A DNA stretch of 50,318 bases from Syntrophorhabdus sp. PtaB.Bin047 (lineage in GTDB: Bacteria; Desulfobacterota; Syntrophorhabdia; Syntrophorhabdales; Syntrophorhabdaceae), in assembly GCA_002067235.1 (NCBI GenBank), contig MVQP01000011.1, positions 1 to 50,318 on the forward strand. Reading direction: 5' to 3'. The position numbers were made by a program, and so were the translations under genes. This document shows positions 24,532-34,218 of the stretch, in pieces. Numbering within the stretch: the stretch's first letter is position 1; each line of letters opens with the position of its first letter. The notes below the pieces were generated by a model. The model worked only from the letters and a program-made list of their open reading frames with translations. It was not told where the DNA came from and did no database searches.

Positions 24532-25779
24532 ATGAAACTTGACGGAAAAGACACGAAGGTGTTCGAGCTGATGAGGCGCGAACTGGACCGCGAGGAGTAC
24601 AGTCTCATACTTATCGCTTCCGAGAACTACGTCAACGAGGATGTCCTCGCGACACAGGGATGCGTCCTCACGAACAAGTACGCCGAAGGATATCCGTCGA
24701 AGAGATATTACAGCGGCTGCGCCTATCTCGACGAGATAGAGAGCATTGCGATAGAGCGCGCGAAGGTACTTTTCGGCGTGGACCACGCCAACGTCCAGCC
24801 CCATTCCGGCTCGTCGGCGAACATGGCCGTATTCTACGCCGCGCTGGAGCGGGGCGACACGGTCCTGGGGATGGATATCGCCCATGGCGGCCACCTGACC
24901 CACGGCGCGAGGCCCAGCTTCTCGGGCAAGTGGTACCGGGCGGTGTCATACGCGGTGTCGGCGGAGAACGAGATGCTCGATTACGACGAGATACGGAGCA
25001 TCGCCCGCAAGGAAAGACCGAAGCTCATCATCGCGGGCGCCAGCGCCTATTCGAAGATCATAGACTTCGCGAAGTTCAGGGAAATCGCCGATGAGGTGGG
25101 GGCCTACCTGATGGCCGACATAGCCCACATCGCCGGTCTTGTCGCGGCCGGGCTCCATCCAAGCCCGGCAGGGTACGCCCACTTCATCACCACGACCACG
25201 CACAAAACCCTGAGAGGCCCGAGGGGCGGACTCGTGATGTGCAACGCCGACCTGGCGAAGAAGATAGACTCCGCGGTCTTTCCCGGCATCCAGGGTGGAC
25301 CTCTCATGCACGTCATCGCCGCCAAGGCGGTGGCCCTGGGCGAGGCCATGACAGAGGAGTTCAGAGAGTACCAGCGCCAGATCATCGCGAACGCGAAGCA
25401 CATGGCAAAGTGCATGGCGGATCTCGGCTTCCGCATCGTGTCGGGAGGCACCGACAACCACCTCTTCCTCGTGGACCTCACCCCGAAGAACGTAACGGGG
25501 AACGAGGCCCAGATAGCCCTCGAGGCAAGCGGCATCATGGTCAACAAGAACCTCATCCCCTTCGACACGAAGACCCCCGGTGTCACGAGCGGCATCAGGC
25601 TGGGCACGCCCGCCATCACCACCCGCGGCATGAAGGAAAGGGAGATGGAAATCATCTGCGAGATGATCGATGCCGTCCTGAAACGCCCTGGCGACAGGTC
25701 GTTCATGGACAGCACGCGTGCGAGGGTGAGGGAGATGTGCAAGAGCTTCCCCTTCTACTCGCGCATATACGACATATGA
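24532..25779 (+). CDS. glyA: serine hydroxymethyltransferase
   Basis: A 415-residue PLP enzyme. The PLP lysine is K225 in [38 protein letters not shown] and [14 protein letters not shown] are standard. It makes glycine and methylene-THF from serine and THF, supplying one-carbon units for purN, thymidylate and methionine. It overlaps the following deaminase by ATGA. Confidence 0.97.
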   Translation: MKLDGKDTKVFELMRRELDREEYSLILIASENYVNEDVLATQGCVLTNKYAEGYPSKRYYSGCAYLDEIESIAIERAKVLFGVDHANVQPHSGSSANMAVFYAALERGDTVLGMDIAHGGHLTHGARPSFSGKWYRAVSYAVSAENEMLDYDEIRSIARKERPKLIIAGASAYSKIIDFAKFREIADEVGAYLMADIAHIAGLVAAGLHPSPAGYAHFITTTTHKTLRGPRGGLVMCNADLAKKIDSAVFPGIQGGPLMHVIAAKAVALGEAMTEEFREYQRQIIANAKHMAKCMADLGFRIVSGGTDNHLFLVDLTPKNVTGNEAQIALEASGIMVNKNLIPFDTKTPGVTSGIRLGTPAITTRGMKEREMEIICEMIDAVLKRPGDRSFMDSTRARVREMCKSFPFYSRIYDI

Positions 25780-26312
25780 AGAACCATCGTCCTGACTGGG
25801 GTTCCTATTTCATGGAAATAGCACACATCGTCTCCATGAGGTCGACCTGCCTGCGCCGAAACGTGGGGGCCGTCATCGTGAAGGACAAACGGATCCTCTC
25901 CACCGGTTACAACGGGGCCCCTTCGGGACTGAAACACTGCCTGGAGGTCTCCTGCCTCAGGGAGAGGCTCGGGATCGCACCGGGAGAGCGTCATGAACTG
26001 TGTCGCGGGCTTCACGCGGAACAAAATGCGATCATACAGGCGGCATACCACGGGGTGTCCATAGACGGCGCACACCTTTATTGCACTCACCTGCCGTGCT
26101 CGATATGCATAAAGATGCTCATCAACGCCGGTATCCGTGAGGTCTACTACGAGGACGGATATCCCGACGAGCTTTCCTTGAGCCTCATTGAGGAATCGGA
26201 CATTGTGCTCAAGAGGATAGAAAGGATCAAGACGAAGAGCCCCTCGGCCCGAAGAACACCACCGGCGTCGAAGGACAGTACAAAACGGAAGACGGGGTCG
26301 CGCAGCACCTGA
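25776..26312 (+). CDS. dCMP deaminase-like (ComEB family)
   Basis: A 178-residue zinc deaminase. The zinc site is [12 protein letters not shown] (His and catalytic Glu) with [12 protein letters not shown] (two Cys); the N-terminal [21 protein letters not shown] is typical of dCMP deaminases, which make dUMP for thymidylate. The last 25 residues are a Lys/Arg/Ser/Pro-rich tail with no counterpart I know of. It overlaps glyA and stands 19 bases before nrdR. Confidence 0.9.
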   Translation: MKNHRPDWGSYFMEIAHIVSMRSTCLRRNVGAVIVKDKRILSTGYNGAPSGLKHCLEVSCLRERLGIAPGERHELCRGLHAEQNAIIQAAYHGVSIDGAHLYCTHLPCSICIKMLINAGIREVYYEDGYPDELSLSLIEESDIVLKRIERIKTKSPSARRTPPASKDSTKRKTGSRST

Positions 26313-26331
26313 GCGTGGTCGGGGTGGCCTT

Positions 26332-26796
26332 ATGAAGTGTCCCTTCTGCAACTACGTGGAAAGCAAGGTCCTTGATTCGAGGATGAGCAAGGAGATGGAC
26401 ACGATCCGGCGGCGGCGCGAGTGCCTCAAGTGCGGCAAACGGTTCACCACCGCCGAAAGGCTTGAGGAGGGACTGCCCCTCGTCGTCAAGAAGGACGGGA
26501 GGCGGGAGGTCTTCGACAGGGCAAAGATCCTCGGCGGGTTGAACAAGGCCTGCGAGAAGAGGCCTATCAGTGTCACCAACCTGGAAAAGATCGTCTCGAG
26601 GATCGAGTACAATCTCCTCGAGAGGGGCGAGCGGGAAATAAAGGCGACGGAGATCGGCGAGATGGTCATGGATGAGCTCAAGACCCTCGATGAGGTCGCC
26701 TACGTCCGCTTCGCTTCCGTTTACAGGCAGTTCCGTGATATAAAGGAGTTCATGAGCGAGCTGACACAACTACTCTTGAAAAAGGACGAGGAGTGA
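26332..26796 (+). CDS. nrdR: transcriptional repressor NrdR
   Basis: A 154-residue protein with an N-terminal zinc ribbon (CPFC at 3-6 and CLKCGKRF) and an ATP-cone domain from about residue 48 ([18 protein letters not shown], then the segment ending [11 protein letters not shown]). It represses ribonucleotide reductase genes according to ATP/dATP level. No ribonucleotide reductase gene is in the window; the neighbouring dCMP deaminase keeps it in a nucleotide context. Confidence 0.96.
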   Translation: MKCPFCNYVESKVLDSRMSKEMDTIRRRRECLKCGKRFTTAERLEEGLPLVVKKDGRREVFDRAKILGGLNKACEKRPISVTNLEKIVSRIEYNLLERGEREIKATEIGEMVMDELKTLDEVAYVRFASVYRQFRDIKEFMSELTQLLLKKDEE

Positions 26797-26804
26797 CTTA
26801 ACCG

Positions 26805-27908
26805 GTGAAAGACGAACAGTACATGCGCATGGCCCTTGCCCTCGCTAAAAAAGGCCTCGGAACGGTGTCGCCCAATCCGATGGTCGGGGCGCTCCTCGTG
26901 AAAGACAATGCCGTTGTCGGCAAGGGCTATCACAGGAAGGCCGGCTCCCCCCACGCGGAAGTGGGCGCCATCGAGAGTGCCGGCGAGAACGCCCCGGGCT
27001 CGACGCTGTACGTCAACCTCGAACCCTGCGTCCATTACGGCAGGACGCCGCCCTGCGCTGACCGGATCATCGCCGCCGGCATCAGGAGGGTGGTGGTGGC
27101 CACCCTCGACCCCAACCCTCTCGTGAACGGAAAGGGTGTGGAGATGCTCCGCAGGGCGGGCATCGATGTCAAGGTGGGGATGCTCGAGGACGAGGCCCGC
27201 CGCCTCAACGAGGTGTTCATAGGCTCCATGGAAAAGAAGAGGCCCTTCGTCACCATGAAGGCAGCAGTGAGCCTCGACGGCAAGATCGCCACCAAGACCT
27301 GCGATTCCCGGTGGATATCCAACGAGGAATCCCGGCGGCAGGCGAACCTCCTGCGCTGCATCAACGACGGGGTGCTCGTGGGCATCAACACAGTCATCTC
27401 CGACAATCCGCTTCTCGTACCAAGGCTTAAGAACCCGAAGAAGATACCTGTGAGGATCATCCTCGACTCCAAGCTCCGTATCCCGCTCGCCTGCGACGTG
27501 GTGAAGACATCGGAAAAGTACCGGACGTGGGTGTTCACGAACGAGGATTCCCGCACCGACAAGGAGACCAAACTGACCGCACTGGGCGTCGAAGTGATCA
27601 GGGTGCCGAAAGACGACAACGGCAGGGCATCGGTGCGGCACGTTTGCGAAGAACTCTACCGGCGTGAGGTCACGAGCGTTCTCGTGGAGGGAGGCGGAGA
27701 GGTCAACTCCACTCTCCTGCGCGAAGGCCTCGTCGACAAGGTGGTCCTCTTCTACGGCACCATCCTCATAGGCGGCAAGGGAGCACTTAACCTCGTGGGC
27801 GGCAAGGGGATCGACTTTTTGAAGGACGCCTATCGGATCGATGTCGCCACCCTGAAGAGGCTGAAGGAAAACATCTACATAGAGGGATATGTTCACAGGA
27901 ATCATTGA
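26805..27908 (+). CDS. ribD: bifunctional riboflavin deaminase/reductase
   Basis: A 367-residue protein in two domains. The deaminase part (1-145) has SPHAEVGAIESAG and the zinc Cys in NLEPCVHYGRTPPCADRI; the reductase part has KAAVSLDGKIATKTCDSRWI and VEGGGEVNSTLL. It performs steps two and three of the pyrimidine branch of riboflavin synthesis. The start is a GTG. It overlaps ribE by 20 bases. No FMN riboswitch precedes it; it lies inside a longer operon. Confidence 0.96.
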   Translation: MKDEQYMRMALALAKKGLGTVSPNPMVGALLVKDNAVVGKGYHRKAGSPHAEVGAIESAGENAPGSTLYVNLEPCVHYGRTPPCADRIIAAGIRRVVVATLDPNPLVNGKGVEMLRRAGIDVKVGMLEDEARRLNEVFIGSMEKKRPFVTMKAAVSLDGKIATKTCDSRWISNEESRRQANLLRCINDGVLVGINTVISDNPLLVPRLKNPKKIPVRIILDSKLRIPLACDVVKTSEKYRTWVFTNEDSRTDKETKLTALGVEVIRVPKDDNGRASVRHVCEELYRREVTSVLVEGGGEVNSTLLREGLVDKVVLFYGTILIGGKGALNLVGGKGIDFLKDAYRIDVATLKRLKENIYIEGYVHRNH

Positions 27909-28536
27909 GGACACAGGCGTGATCGCCGCAATAGAGAAGGGAAGCGGTAGCTGGGTCTTCGTCGTTAGGACCTCCTTCGAGCCCGGCAGTGTCCGGGAAG
28001 GCGACAGCGTGAGTGTCGACGGCGTGTGCCTGACGGCGACAACCGTCCGCGGCCAGACCTTCAGTGTCGACGCCTCCCTGGAGACCCTGCGGCTGACGAC
28101 CCTCAAAGACAAGGCCCCCGGGCAGAAGGTGAACCTCGAGAGGGCGATGGCGGCTGACGGCCGCTTCGGGGGCCACATCGTGACGGGCCACATCGACGCC
28201 GTGGGAACCATCACGGAAAGACGCAACGAAGGCGACTCGATCCGGATGACGATCGAAGTCCCCCCCGAAACAGCCCGTTCGATAGTGAAGAAGGGCTCCG
28301 TTGCCATCGATGGAATAAGCTTGACAGTAAACGATCAAAGTGATAATAAATTCACGATCAATATTATTCCGTACACCGCTTCCCGGACTACCATTCTAGA
28401 AAAGAACCAGCGGGATAAAATAAATATTGAGACCGATATCATCGGTAAGTACGTGGAAAGTTTCCTGGCGAAGCGGGACGGCAAGGGAATCGATCTCGAC
28501 TTCCTGGCTCGTCACGGGTTTGTGAAAGGAGCGTAA
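27889..28536 (+). CDS. ribE: riboflavin synthase alpha chain
   Basis: A 215-residue protein made of two similar lumazine-binding barrels. MFTGIIEDTGVIAAIE is the standard N-terminus; SVSVDGVCLTAT and its second copy SVAIDGISLTVN mark the duplication, and GGHIVTGHIDAVG lies at the junction. It forms riboflavin from two molecules of lumazine. Its start lies inside the end of ribD. Base composition dips to AT-rich around 28330-28440 for unknown reason. Confidence 0.96.
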   Translation: MFTGIIEDTGVIAAIEKGSGSWVFVVRTSFEPGSVREGDSVSVDGVCLTATTVRGQTFSVDASLETLRLTTLKDKAPGQKVNLERAMAADGRFGGHIVTGHIDAVGTITERRNEGDSIRMTIEVPPETARSIVKKGSVAIDGISLTVNDQSDNKFTINIIPYTASRTTILEKNQRDKINIETDIIGKYVESFLAKRDGKGIDLDFLARHGFVKGA

Positions 28537-28539
28537 CAC

Positions 28540-29745
28540 ATGGCAATCTCGAGCATCGAAGAGGTCCTTCAGGACATACGCGAAGGCAGGATGGTCATCA
28601 TCGTCGATGACGAGGACAGAGAGAACGAGGGCGATGTCATGATCGCCGCCGAGAAGGTGACGCCCGAGGCGATCACCTTCATGGCCCGCTTCGCCTGCGG
28701 CCTCATCTGCCTGTCCCTCACCGAGGACAGGGTGAAACAGCTCGACCTTCCCCTCATGGTACAGGAGAACACATCCCCCTACAACACGGCCTTCACCGTC
28801 TCCATCGAGGCAAAAGAGGGCATTACGACGGGCATATCCGCCTACGACAGGGCTCGGACCATACAGGTCGCCATCGACCCTGGATCCACTGCCGACGACA
28901 TATCACGGCCGGGCCATATCTTTCCCCTGGCCGCCCGAAGCGGCGGCGTCCTCGTGCGGGTCGGCCACACCGAGGCATCCGTCGACCTCGCCAGGCTCGC
29001 CGGGCTCAACCCTTCGGGCGTCATTTGCGAGGTCATGAAAGAGGACGGCACGATGGCGCGTCTGCCCGACCTTGAGGTCTTCGCCGAAAAACATGGTCTC
29101 AAGATCGTCACCATAGCCGACCTCATCAAGTACAAGACGAAGAACGAGAGGCTCGTGCGCCGCGTGGCCGAGACGCGGATACCCACCCGCTTCGGCGGTG
29201 AGTTCACCCTCATCGCGTACGAGAACGACGTGGACAAGAAGACCCACCTTGCCCTGGTCAAGGGAGAGATCAACCCTGACGACGCGGTGCTCGTGCGCGT
29301 CCACTCGGAATGCTTCACGGGAGACGTGCTGGGATCCATGCGCTGCGACTGCGGAGAGCAGCTCCAGAAAGCACTCAAGATGATCGAGCATGAGAAGAAG
29401 GGCGTCTTCGTCTACATGCGCCAGGAAGGGCGCGGGATCGGCCTCGCCAACAAGCTTAAGGCCTACAGCCTGCAGGATTGCGGCCATGACACCGTCGAGG
29501 CGAACATCGCACTCGGTTTCTCCCCCGACCTCCGGGACTACGGCATCGGGGCGCAGATACTGAGGGACATCGGCGTCCGCAAGATGCGCCTCCTCACGAA
29601 CAACCCGAAGAAGATAAAGGGCCTGGAGGGATATGGCCTGACCGTCGTGGAGAGGGTTCCCATAGAAATGGTGCCGACGAAGGACAACATAGCCTATCTT
29701 ACGACCAAGCAGAAAAAGCTGGGTCATATCCTAAACAACATATAA
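28540..29745 (+). CDS. ribBA: bifunctional DHBP synthase / GTP cyclohydrolase II
   Basis: A 401-residue fusion. The RibB part (1-200) has [17 protein letters not shown] and [14 protein letters not shown]; the RibA part has the zinc site [18 protein letters not shown] and [15 protein letters not shown], with the GTP region [14 protein letters not shown]. It supplies both precursors of riboflavin. All key residues appear intact. It starts four bases after ribE. Confidence 0.97.
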   Translation: MAISSIEEVLQDIREGRMVIIVDDEDRENEGDVMIAAEKVTPEAITFMARFACGLICLSLTEDRVKQLDLPLMVQENTSPYNTAFTVSIEAKEGITTGISAYDRARTIQVAIDPGSTADDISRPGHIFPLAARSGGVLVRVGHTEASVDLARLAGLNPSGVICEVMKEDGTMARLPDLEVFAEKHGLKIVTIADLIKYKTKNERLVRRVAETRIPTRFGGEFTLIAYENDVDKKTHLALVKGEINPDDAVLVRVHSECFTGDVLGSMRCDCGEQLQKALKMIEHEKKGVFVYMRQEGRGIGLANKLKAYSLQDCGHDTVEANIALGFSPDLRDYGIGAQILRDIGVRKMRLLTNNPKKIKGLEGYGLTVVERVPIEMVPTKDNIAYLTTKQKKLGHILNNI

Positions 29746-29755
29746 AGGGGTGAAC

Positions 29756-30244
29756 ATGGTACGGGAGGGCAAGCTCAACGCAAAAGGCTTCAGGTTTGCA
29801 ATCGTCGTAAGCAGGTTCAACAGCTTCATAACGGACCGCCTGGTCGAAGGCGCTCTCGATGCCTTGAAGAGGCACGGGGCCGATGAGAACAAGATAGACA
29901 TTTACCGGGTGCCCGGCTCCTTCGAGATCCCGCTGGCCGCGAAACTGCTCGCGAAGAAGAGAGACGTCGACGCCGTCGTGTGCCTCGGTGCCGTCATCAA
30001 GGGGGCAACGCCTCACTTTCACTACGTCGCGTCGGAAGTGACAAAGGGGATAGCCCAATCCTCCCTCGAGCTGGAAAAACCCATTGCCTTCGGGATCATC
30101 ACCAGCGACAGCATAGAACAAGCCATTGAGCGGGCCGGCACAAAGGCGGGCAACAAGGGATACGATGCCGCCATATCGGCCATCGAGATGGTGAACCTCA
30201 TCAAGGAAAGCAACTTGTGCGCAGACGGAAAGCGAGAGAGTTAG
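29756..30244 (+). CDS. ribH: 6,7-dimethyl-8-ribityllumazine synthase
   Basis: A 162-residue protein. [16 protein letters not shown] is the substrate strand, [14 protein letters not shown] and [16 protein letters not shown] follow, with the catalytic His in the latter. It condenses the products of RibD and RibBA. AAAGGGG five bases before the ATG at 29756 supports that start over a GTG at 29750. It overlaps nusB by 28 bases. Confidence 0.96.
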   Translation: MVREGKLNAKGFRFAIVVSRFNSFITDRLVEGALDALKRHGADENKIDIYRVPGSFEIPLAAKLLAKKRDVDAVVCLGAVIKGATPHFHYVASEVTKGIAQSSLELEKPIAFGIITSDSIEQAIERAGTKAGNKGYDAAISAIEMVNLIKESNLCADGKRES

Positions 30245-30633
30245 CCCTGAGGATGCTCTACCAGGTGGAGACGGCCGGTGAAGACCCGGAACGCGCCCTC
30301 ACCAAGTATTGCTCGCTCTTTCCGTACCAGCAGGACATTGTCGATTACGCGAGGCTTCTTCTTACCGGGACCAGCGCCCACAGGGAGCAGATAGACGAAT
30401 TCATCCGGAAGGCGTGTGAACACTGGAGGATAGAGCGCATCGCCTACGTGGATAAGAACGTCCTGAGGATCGGGGTGTTCGAGATGATATTCTCCGGCGA
30501 CGTGCCTCCCAAGGTCGCCATCGACGAAGCCATCGAGATGGGTAAGAAGTACGGCAGCGAAGACTCCCGTGAATTCATAAACGGTGTCCTGGACAGGATA
30601 CTCAAGGATTTTTATGAGGAGAAAAGGTTTTAA
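30217..30633 (+). CDS. nusB: transcription antitermination factor NusB
   Basis: A 138-residue helical protein. The N-terminal [16 protein letters not shown] and the C-terminal [20 protein letters not shown] and FINGVLDRI are the family marks. It binds rRNA boxA with S10 in antitermination complexes. The GTG start is inside ribH, with AAGGAAAG six bases before it. It closes the long operon; a GTTTTAA repeat overlaps its last codons and stop. Confidence 0.95.
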   Translation: MRRRKARELALRMLYQVETAGEDPERALTKYCSLFPYQQDIVDYARLLLTGTSAHREQIDEFIRKACEHWRIERIAYVDKNVLRIGVFEMIFSGDVPPKVAIDEAIEMGKKYGSEDSREFINGVLDRILKDFYEEKRF

Positions 30634-30839
30634 GTTTTAAGTTTTAGGTTTTAAGTTTGGACTTCTCAGTTTTAAGTTTTACGTTTTAAGTTTTAAGCAA
30701 GAGACCAGCGGCATAGCGGATGCTTCGGTAATCCCCGAAAAAGCTCTCTTTCTTCCGGTCTTCAACTTAACACTTAAAACCGTCTTTGTTTCTGTCTTTG
30801 GTCTTTTACTTAAAACCTAAAACCTGAAACTTAAAACGG
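30626..30839. repeat. GTTTTAA heptamer inverted repeat between nusB and the NYN gene
   Basis: The left arm (GTTTTAA repeated at 7-base steps, 30626-30700) and the right arm (CTTAAAA, CCTAAAA, CCTGAAA, CTTAAAA, 30809-30838) are complementary. The left arm overlaps the nusB stop codon; the right arm ends nine bases before the next start. The units change by single transitions into the CCTGAAA family, which links the two. The 110-base middle holds no gene. Confidence 0.8.
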
Positions 30840-30847
30840 GTTTTTTT

Positions 30848-31348
30848 ATGCATCTCGTTATCGACGGCTATAATTACATCAACCGGATCAATGCCTCCTC
30901 CGTGCAGAAGGGGGCATCGATGGACCTTCTTCGCAGGGACTTCCTGGAAAGATGCGCGCGGTACAAGAAGATGAGGTCCGCGCGGATGACCGTCGTTTTC
31001 GATGCCTGGGACACCCCTGCGCCGGGAAGGCACAGCGAGAACGTAAGAGGGATAGAGGTCGTCTATTCCCGGCAGGGCGAGACGGCCGATGACGTCATCA
31101 TCGGTTGGATCCGCAAACGGCCGGCGGGCCTCATTGTGGTCAGCTCCGACCGCGCCATCATCGACGAGGCAAAAGCAAGAGGCGTCGCGTTCCTCACCCC
31201 CGTGAAGCTCTCCGAAATGATGGCCGCGCCCGCCTTCGAGGCGAAAGACGAAGACGATTACGACGAAACCCCCCGCCCCAGAAAAGGTAACCCCCGCAAG
31301 CTCCCCAAAAAAGTCCGCAAAGCGGTAAAGGCGATAGACAAGCTCTGA
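30848..31348 (+). CDS. NYN-domain RNA-binding/nuclease protein (YacP/DUF901)
   Basis: A 166-residue protein with a PIN-like NYN fold: LVIDGYNYIN at the N-terminus carries the first Asp, TVVFDAWDTP the next acidic pair, GETADDVIIGWIRK the third, and LIVVSSDRAIIDEAKARG the fourth. Family members such as Rae1 cut mRNA on ribosomes. The last 30 residues are a basic Lys/Pro/Arg tail that could bind RNA. The ATG follows the repeat and a T run and has no Shine-Dalgarno sequence. Confidence 0.88.
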   Translation: MHLVIDGYNYINRINASSVQKGASMDLLRRDFLERCARYKKMRSARMTVVFDAWDTPAPGRHSENVRGIEVVYSRQGETADDVIIGWIRKRPAGLIVVSSDRAIIDEAKARGVAFLTPVKLSEMMAAPAFEAKDEDDYDETPRPRKGNPRKLPKKVRKAVKAIDKL

Positions 31349-31375
31349 ACAACCCCCCAACCCCTGTCTCAAACC

Positions 31376-31500
31376 TTGTTTGTCCTATAAGTCCTAAGCG
31401 TCCTATTGGTCCTATAAGCCTTTTTATAAGACCTATAGGACACGGATAAGACCTATAGGACATATTGGACCTATAGGACGCTTAGGACTTATAGGACAAA
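31376..31500. repeat. GGACNTATA nonamer long inverted repeat
   Basis: Bases 31379-31412 are complementary to 31467-31500 with one mismatch. Each arm steps by nine bases (TCCTATAAG, TCCTAAGCG, TCCTATTGG). The centre holds more units in both orientations. The same unit family is at 7101-7180. Confidence 0.85.
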
Positions 31501-31589
31501 AAAATGGGCTTGCAGAGGGGGAGAAAACATTTTGTTGCCCCTCTCGTCCCTGTCTTCTGACTATTGGTCCCTGCCCCTTTTTATTGGCC

Positions 31590-31618
31590 TTGACAAGTGC
31601 CGGAGGCGTTGATAAAAA
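31590..31618 (+). promoter_or_regulatory. possible porin promoter
   Basis: TTGACA at 31590-31595. A -10 box is uncertain: the region 31611-31618 is GATAAAAA, which gives a spacer of 15 to 17 bases. Confidence 0.35.
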
Positions 31619-31779
31619 TTAAAAAAAATTAATGAAGGAGGTACACCGACAGACTGCTTCATGCAACACAGGCCGCACCAGTAATTTCAAAGACTGCCCG
31701 TGAGGGCGCCTTCAAAGAGTAATTTCAAAGAGAACAGTTTCGGCAGAGATTTAAAAAAACTATCCCAAAGGGGGAAACC

Positions 31780-33075
31780 ATGAAAAGAACAGCTTTCCTT
31801 CTGCTTGCAATGCTCCTTATCATTCCGGCAGTGAGCAACGCCGGCAGCATGACAAGCAGGTACGATGTCACATTCGGCGGCTTCGTGAAGTTCGACGTCG
31901 GCTGGACCTCACAGAACGCCAACGCGGATGCGGTAAACGCTTCCCGGTCAAGCACATCCTCACGTAAGGTCCTTGCCGACGAGTACGGCAACACCTTCAT
32001 GAGCGGTGCCGAGACCCGTTTCAACTTCCTCGTCAAAGGTCCCGATCTGTGGGGCGCCAAGACGAGCGCTTTCATCGAAGGCGACTTCCGCGGCACGTCA
32101 ACAGGCAACGCCTACGGCGGATTCCAGCTCAGGCACGCCTTCATGACCTTGAAATGGGATTCAGCGGAATTGATGATGGGCCAGAACTGGCAGCAGTGGG
32201 GCATGCCCTACTACGTCCCGACGGTCAGCATCCTTGACTATGCCCAGTACCTGAAAGGTATCAGGACTCCGCAGATGGCATTCCGCTATTTCTTCACGAA
32301 GGAGGTCAACGCCATGGTAGGCCTCACCTCCGCGACGGAGTGGTCGGGCTTCCGCGGAATCCGTCAGTCCAATGACGGCTTCGCCAGAAGCAGCTGGCCG
32401 GGACTCCAGGGCGAGATCGCATACTGGACCGACCGCTGCGGCAAGATCGGCCCCCAGAACCTGAAGTTCGCATTGGGCGGCTACTATGGAAAAGACAACA
32501 GCACGTCTCAAACCTACGTTACCACCACCGGCAACGACTACAGGGATGATACTCTCAATTCCTGGGCGGTGGCCTTCCGGTATTCAGTACCTATCGTTCC
32601 CGAGAAGGCAGGCAACAAGGCAATGGCCGTCCTCCTCAACGGCAACTTCTGGGTCGGCCAGAACCTGAACGGCAGCGGCTGGCTCTATGACTCCAACTAC
32701 GCCGCGTACCAGAGGCCCGATGGCAGCATGGCCGCCCCGACAATGTTCGGCCTCCAGGCGAACCTGTCATGGTGGATCACCAACACCCTCCACCTCAACG
32801 GAAACTACGGCTATCTGAAACACAACGCCAGCGATTACGCGCGGAACGCCGCGGTCAGCACCTACAACATGACCCAGAGCTACGGCGCAAACCTGCTGTG
32901 GGATGCAAACCAGGCCATCAGGTTCGGTGTCCAGTGGGTCCGGAACTACACAGGCTACAATGGATACGGCGTGCCTGTCACCAGCACTGGCGCCCCCCTC
33001 AGCGTGGGCACGGGCAATGCCGATCGCACAGGCATAGCCGACGTTTACAGGTTCGGCGCCTGGTATTTCTTCTAA
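31780..33075 (+). CDS. outer-membrane beta-barrel porin-like protein
   Basis: A 431-residue protein with a signal peptide (RTAFLLLAMLLIIPAVSNA, cleaved before GSMTS). The rest alternates polar and hydrophobic residues in strand-sized pieces, with many Trp, Tyr and Gly, and ends in RFGAWYFF; a C-terminal Phe is the usual barrel signal for BamA. FGGFVKFDVGW after the signal peptide resembles the first strand of DcaP-type porins. It probably lets small solutes across the outer membrane; the substrate is unknown. It has its own leader and a terminator, so it is a single-gene unit. Confidence 0.8.
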   Translation: MKRTAFLLLAMLLIIPAVSNAGSMTSRYDVTFGGFVKFDVGWTSQNANADAVNASRSSTSSRKVLADEYGNTFMSGAETRFNFLVKGPDLWGAKTSAFIEGDFRGTSTGNAYGGFQLRHAFMTLKWDSAELMMGQNWQQWGMPYYVPTVSILDYAQYLKGIRTPQMAFRYFFTKEVNAMVGLTSATEWSGFRGIRQSNDGFARSSWPGLQGEIAYWTDRCGKIGPQNLKFALGGYYGKDNSTSQTYVTTTGNDYRDDTLNSWAVAFRYSVPIVPEKAGNKAMAVLLNGNFWVGQNLNGSGWLYDSNYAAYQRPDGSMAAPTMFGLQANLSWWITNTLHLNGNYGYLKHNASDYARNAAVSTYNMTQSYGANLLWDANQAIRFGVQWVRNYTGYNGYGVPVTSTGAPLSVGTGNADRTGIADVYRFGAWYFF

Positions 33076-33084
33076 AAGAACAGT

Positions 33085-33108
33085 CGAGGGGCCTGTTAGG
33101 GCCCCTCG
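33085..33108 (+). terminator. intrinsic terminator of the porin gene
   Basis: CGAGGGGCC (33085-33093) pairs with GGCCCCTCG (33100-33108) around a six-base loop, followed by ATTTCCGTTT. It lies nine bases after the stop codon. Confidence 0.75.
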
Positions 33109-33112
33109 ATTT

Positions 33113-33229
33113 CCGTTTCACGTTTCAGGCAAAGACAGGAAGACCATTCCGGGTTTCAGGCTCAACGAGAGACCGCAAGATGTTGTCTTTGTCTTTTTCC
33201 TGAAACCTGAAACCTGAAACTGTCTTTAC
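33113..33229. repeat. CCTGAAA heptamer inverted repeat between convergent genes
   Basis: CGTTTCACGTTTCAGGCAAAG on the left pairs with CCTGAAAC steps on the right (three exact 7-base steps near 33201-33222). The right end touches the stop of the flavoprotein gene. Confidence 0.75.
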
Positions 33230-34062
33230 CTCGGTGGTTCCACCCACTCCCCGTCGTCCTTGTAAGGAATGATGGTCTTCATGATCTCTCTTTTCTTTTC
33301 CTTGAAACGCTCCTTCATGCCCCGGAGCCATTCGCGGTGAAGGAGCATGTGTTCGGGAGACCCCAGAATGCCGCCTTCCTTTCCTTTGACAAAACGGCCC
33401 TGCGGTCCCATGGTGAAAGAGCCGTGGCAGACAGTGCAGACGAAACCTTTCGGGACGACGCGGACTATCTCGCAGCCGCAGAAAGGGCAACCCCCCGCCC
33501 TTTTTTCTTTCCCCGGTGAAAAGAGGGTCTTTCCCAGGCGCGCGGCCCGGGCGGCGTTGGCCTTGTTCATAAGGGCCTCGCCGGGGAGCGCCGCCTTGAT
33601 GGAAAGGTTCGCCCTGACGGACAGACCGAGAAAGGCCGCGAGGGTCTCGAGCATCTGCGGTGCCGCTCCGATCCGCCCCGGCATTCCATAGAAATTGAGG
33701 AGCACCGCCGGTTTGCCGTGTGTCTTTCGGAGGATGTCGAAGAAGAGGAACCCCCTGTCAAGAACGGCCTTGATGCTGGCGTTCGCTCCGAGGTAATAGA
33801 CCGGGGAGGCAACGATGAAAGCGTCGGCGTTCGCGATCTCGTCGAGGAGGAAGGCCATGTCGTCATCAACAGGGCACCTGTTGCCCACGACACATCCGTA
33901 ACAGGCCCGGCACCTCCCTATCTTCAGCGACGTGAGCCTCACGAGTCTCAACCTGTGCCCTTCCGGGACATTGCGGGATACCTCCTTGGCGAAGGTCTCA
34001 CAATTGCCAAGCGTCCTCGGTGAGGCGATGAGTGCAAGAACCGTCCGTATCCCGTCATCCAT
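33226..34062 (-). CDS. iron-sulfur-flavoprotein-like NAD(P)H-FMN reductase with C-terminal zinc ribbon
   Basis: A 278-residue protein. Residues 1-180 follow the flavodoxin-like reductase fold: ALIASPRTLGNCETFAKEV is the FMN phosphate loop, CRACYGCVVGNRCPVDDDM is the Cys-rich stretch of iron-sulfur flavoproteins of anaerobes, and VASPVYYLGANASIKAVLDR the FMN-ring loop. After that, GGCPFCGCEIVRV and FVCTVCHGSF form a zinc-ribbon-like pair not usual for the family. The ATG at 34062 begins the fold without excess. It could reduce flavin or oxygen-derived species; no partner is adjacent. It converges with the porin gene. Confidence 0.82.
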   Translation of the reverse strand: MDDGIRTVLALIASPRTLGNCETFAKEVSRNVPEGHRLRLVRLTSLKIGRCRACYGCVVGNRCPVDDDMAFLLDEIANADAFIVASPVYYLGANASIKAVLDRGFLFFDILRKTHGKPAVLLNFYGMPGRIGAAPQMLETLAAFLGLSVRANLSIKAALPGEALMNKANAARAARLGKTLFSPGKEKRAGGCPFCGCEIVRVVPKGFVCTVCHGSFTMGPQGRFVKGKEGGILGSPEHMLLHREWLRGMKERFKEKKREIMKTIIPYKDDGEWVEPPR

Positions 34063-34218
34063 AGATCCCCGTCCTTTACCTGTGGTCTGTCTCGCTTCTT
34101 TATTGCACACCATGGTACCAAAAGCAAGGGGGAAGGGGGAAGAGGATGCCGTTCTCCAACCTTTCAGGATCTTCCGAATCGTGAAAATATAAGGGTTTTT
34201 CTCACCTTTTCCCCGCTC

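Larger units (their letters stand above)
31349..31779. other. 431-base gap: nonamer repeat then porin leader region
   Basis: The first part is the nonamer inverted repeat (31376-31500). Then comes AGAGGGG/CCCCTCT, a possible hairpin at about 31514-31543, a possible promoter at 31590 (TTGACA, with AT-rich sequence GATAAAAATT near -10), and a long leader. In the leader AGTAATTTCAAAGA occurs twice (near 31679 and 31719). A 23-codon frame from 31632 is open but without support. No gene is seen. Confidence 0.5.

Noticed and set aside
26600-26810. FMN riboswitch before ribD
   Set aside because: The space before ribD is eight bases after nrdR; there is no room and no RFN-type sequence.
31632-31703. 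23-codon leader-peptide-like frame before the porin gene
   Set aside because: The ATG lies within the GGAGG-bearing sequence itself and has no ribosome site; the codons look random.
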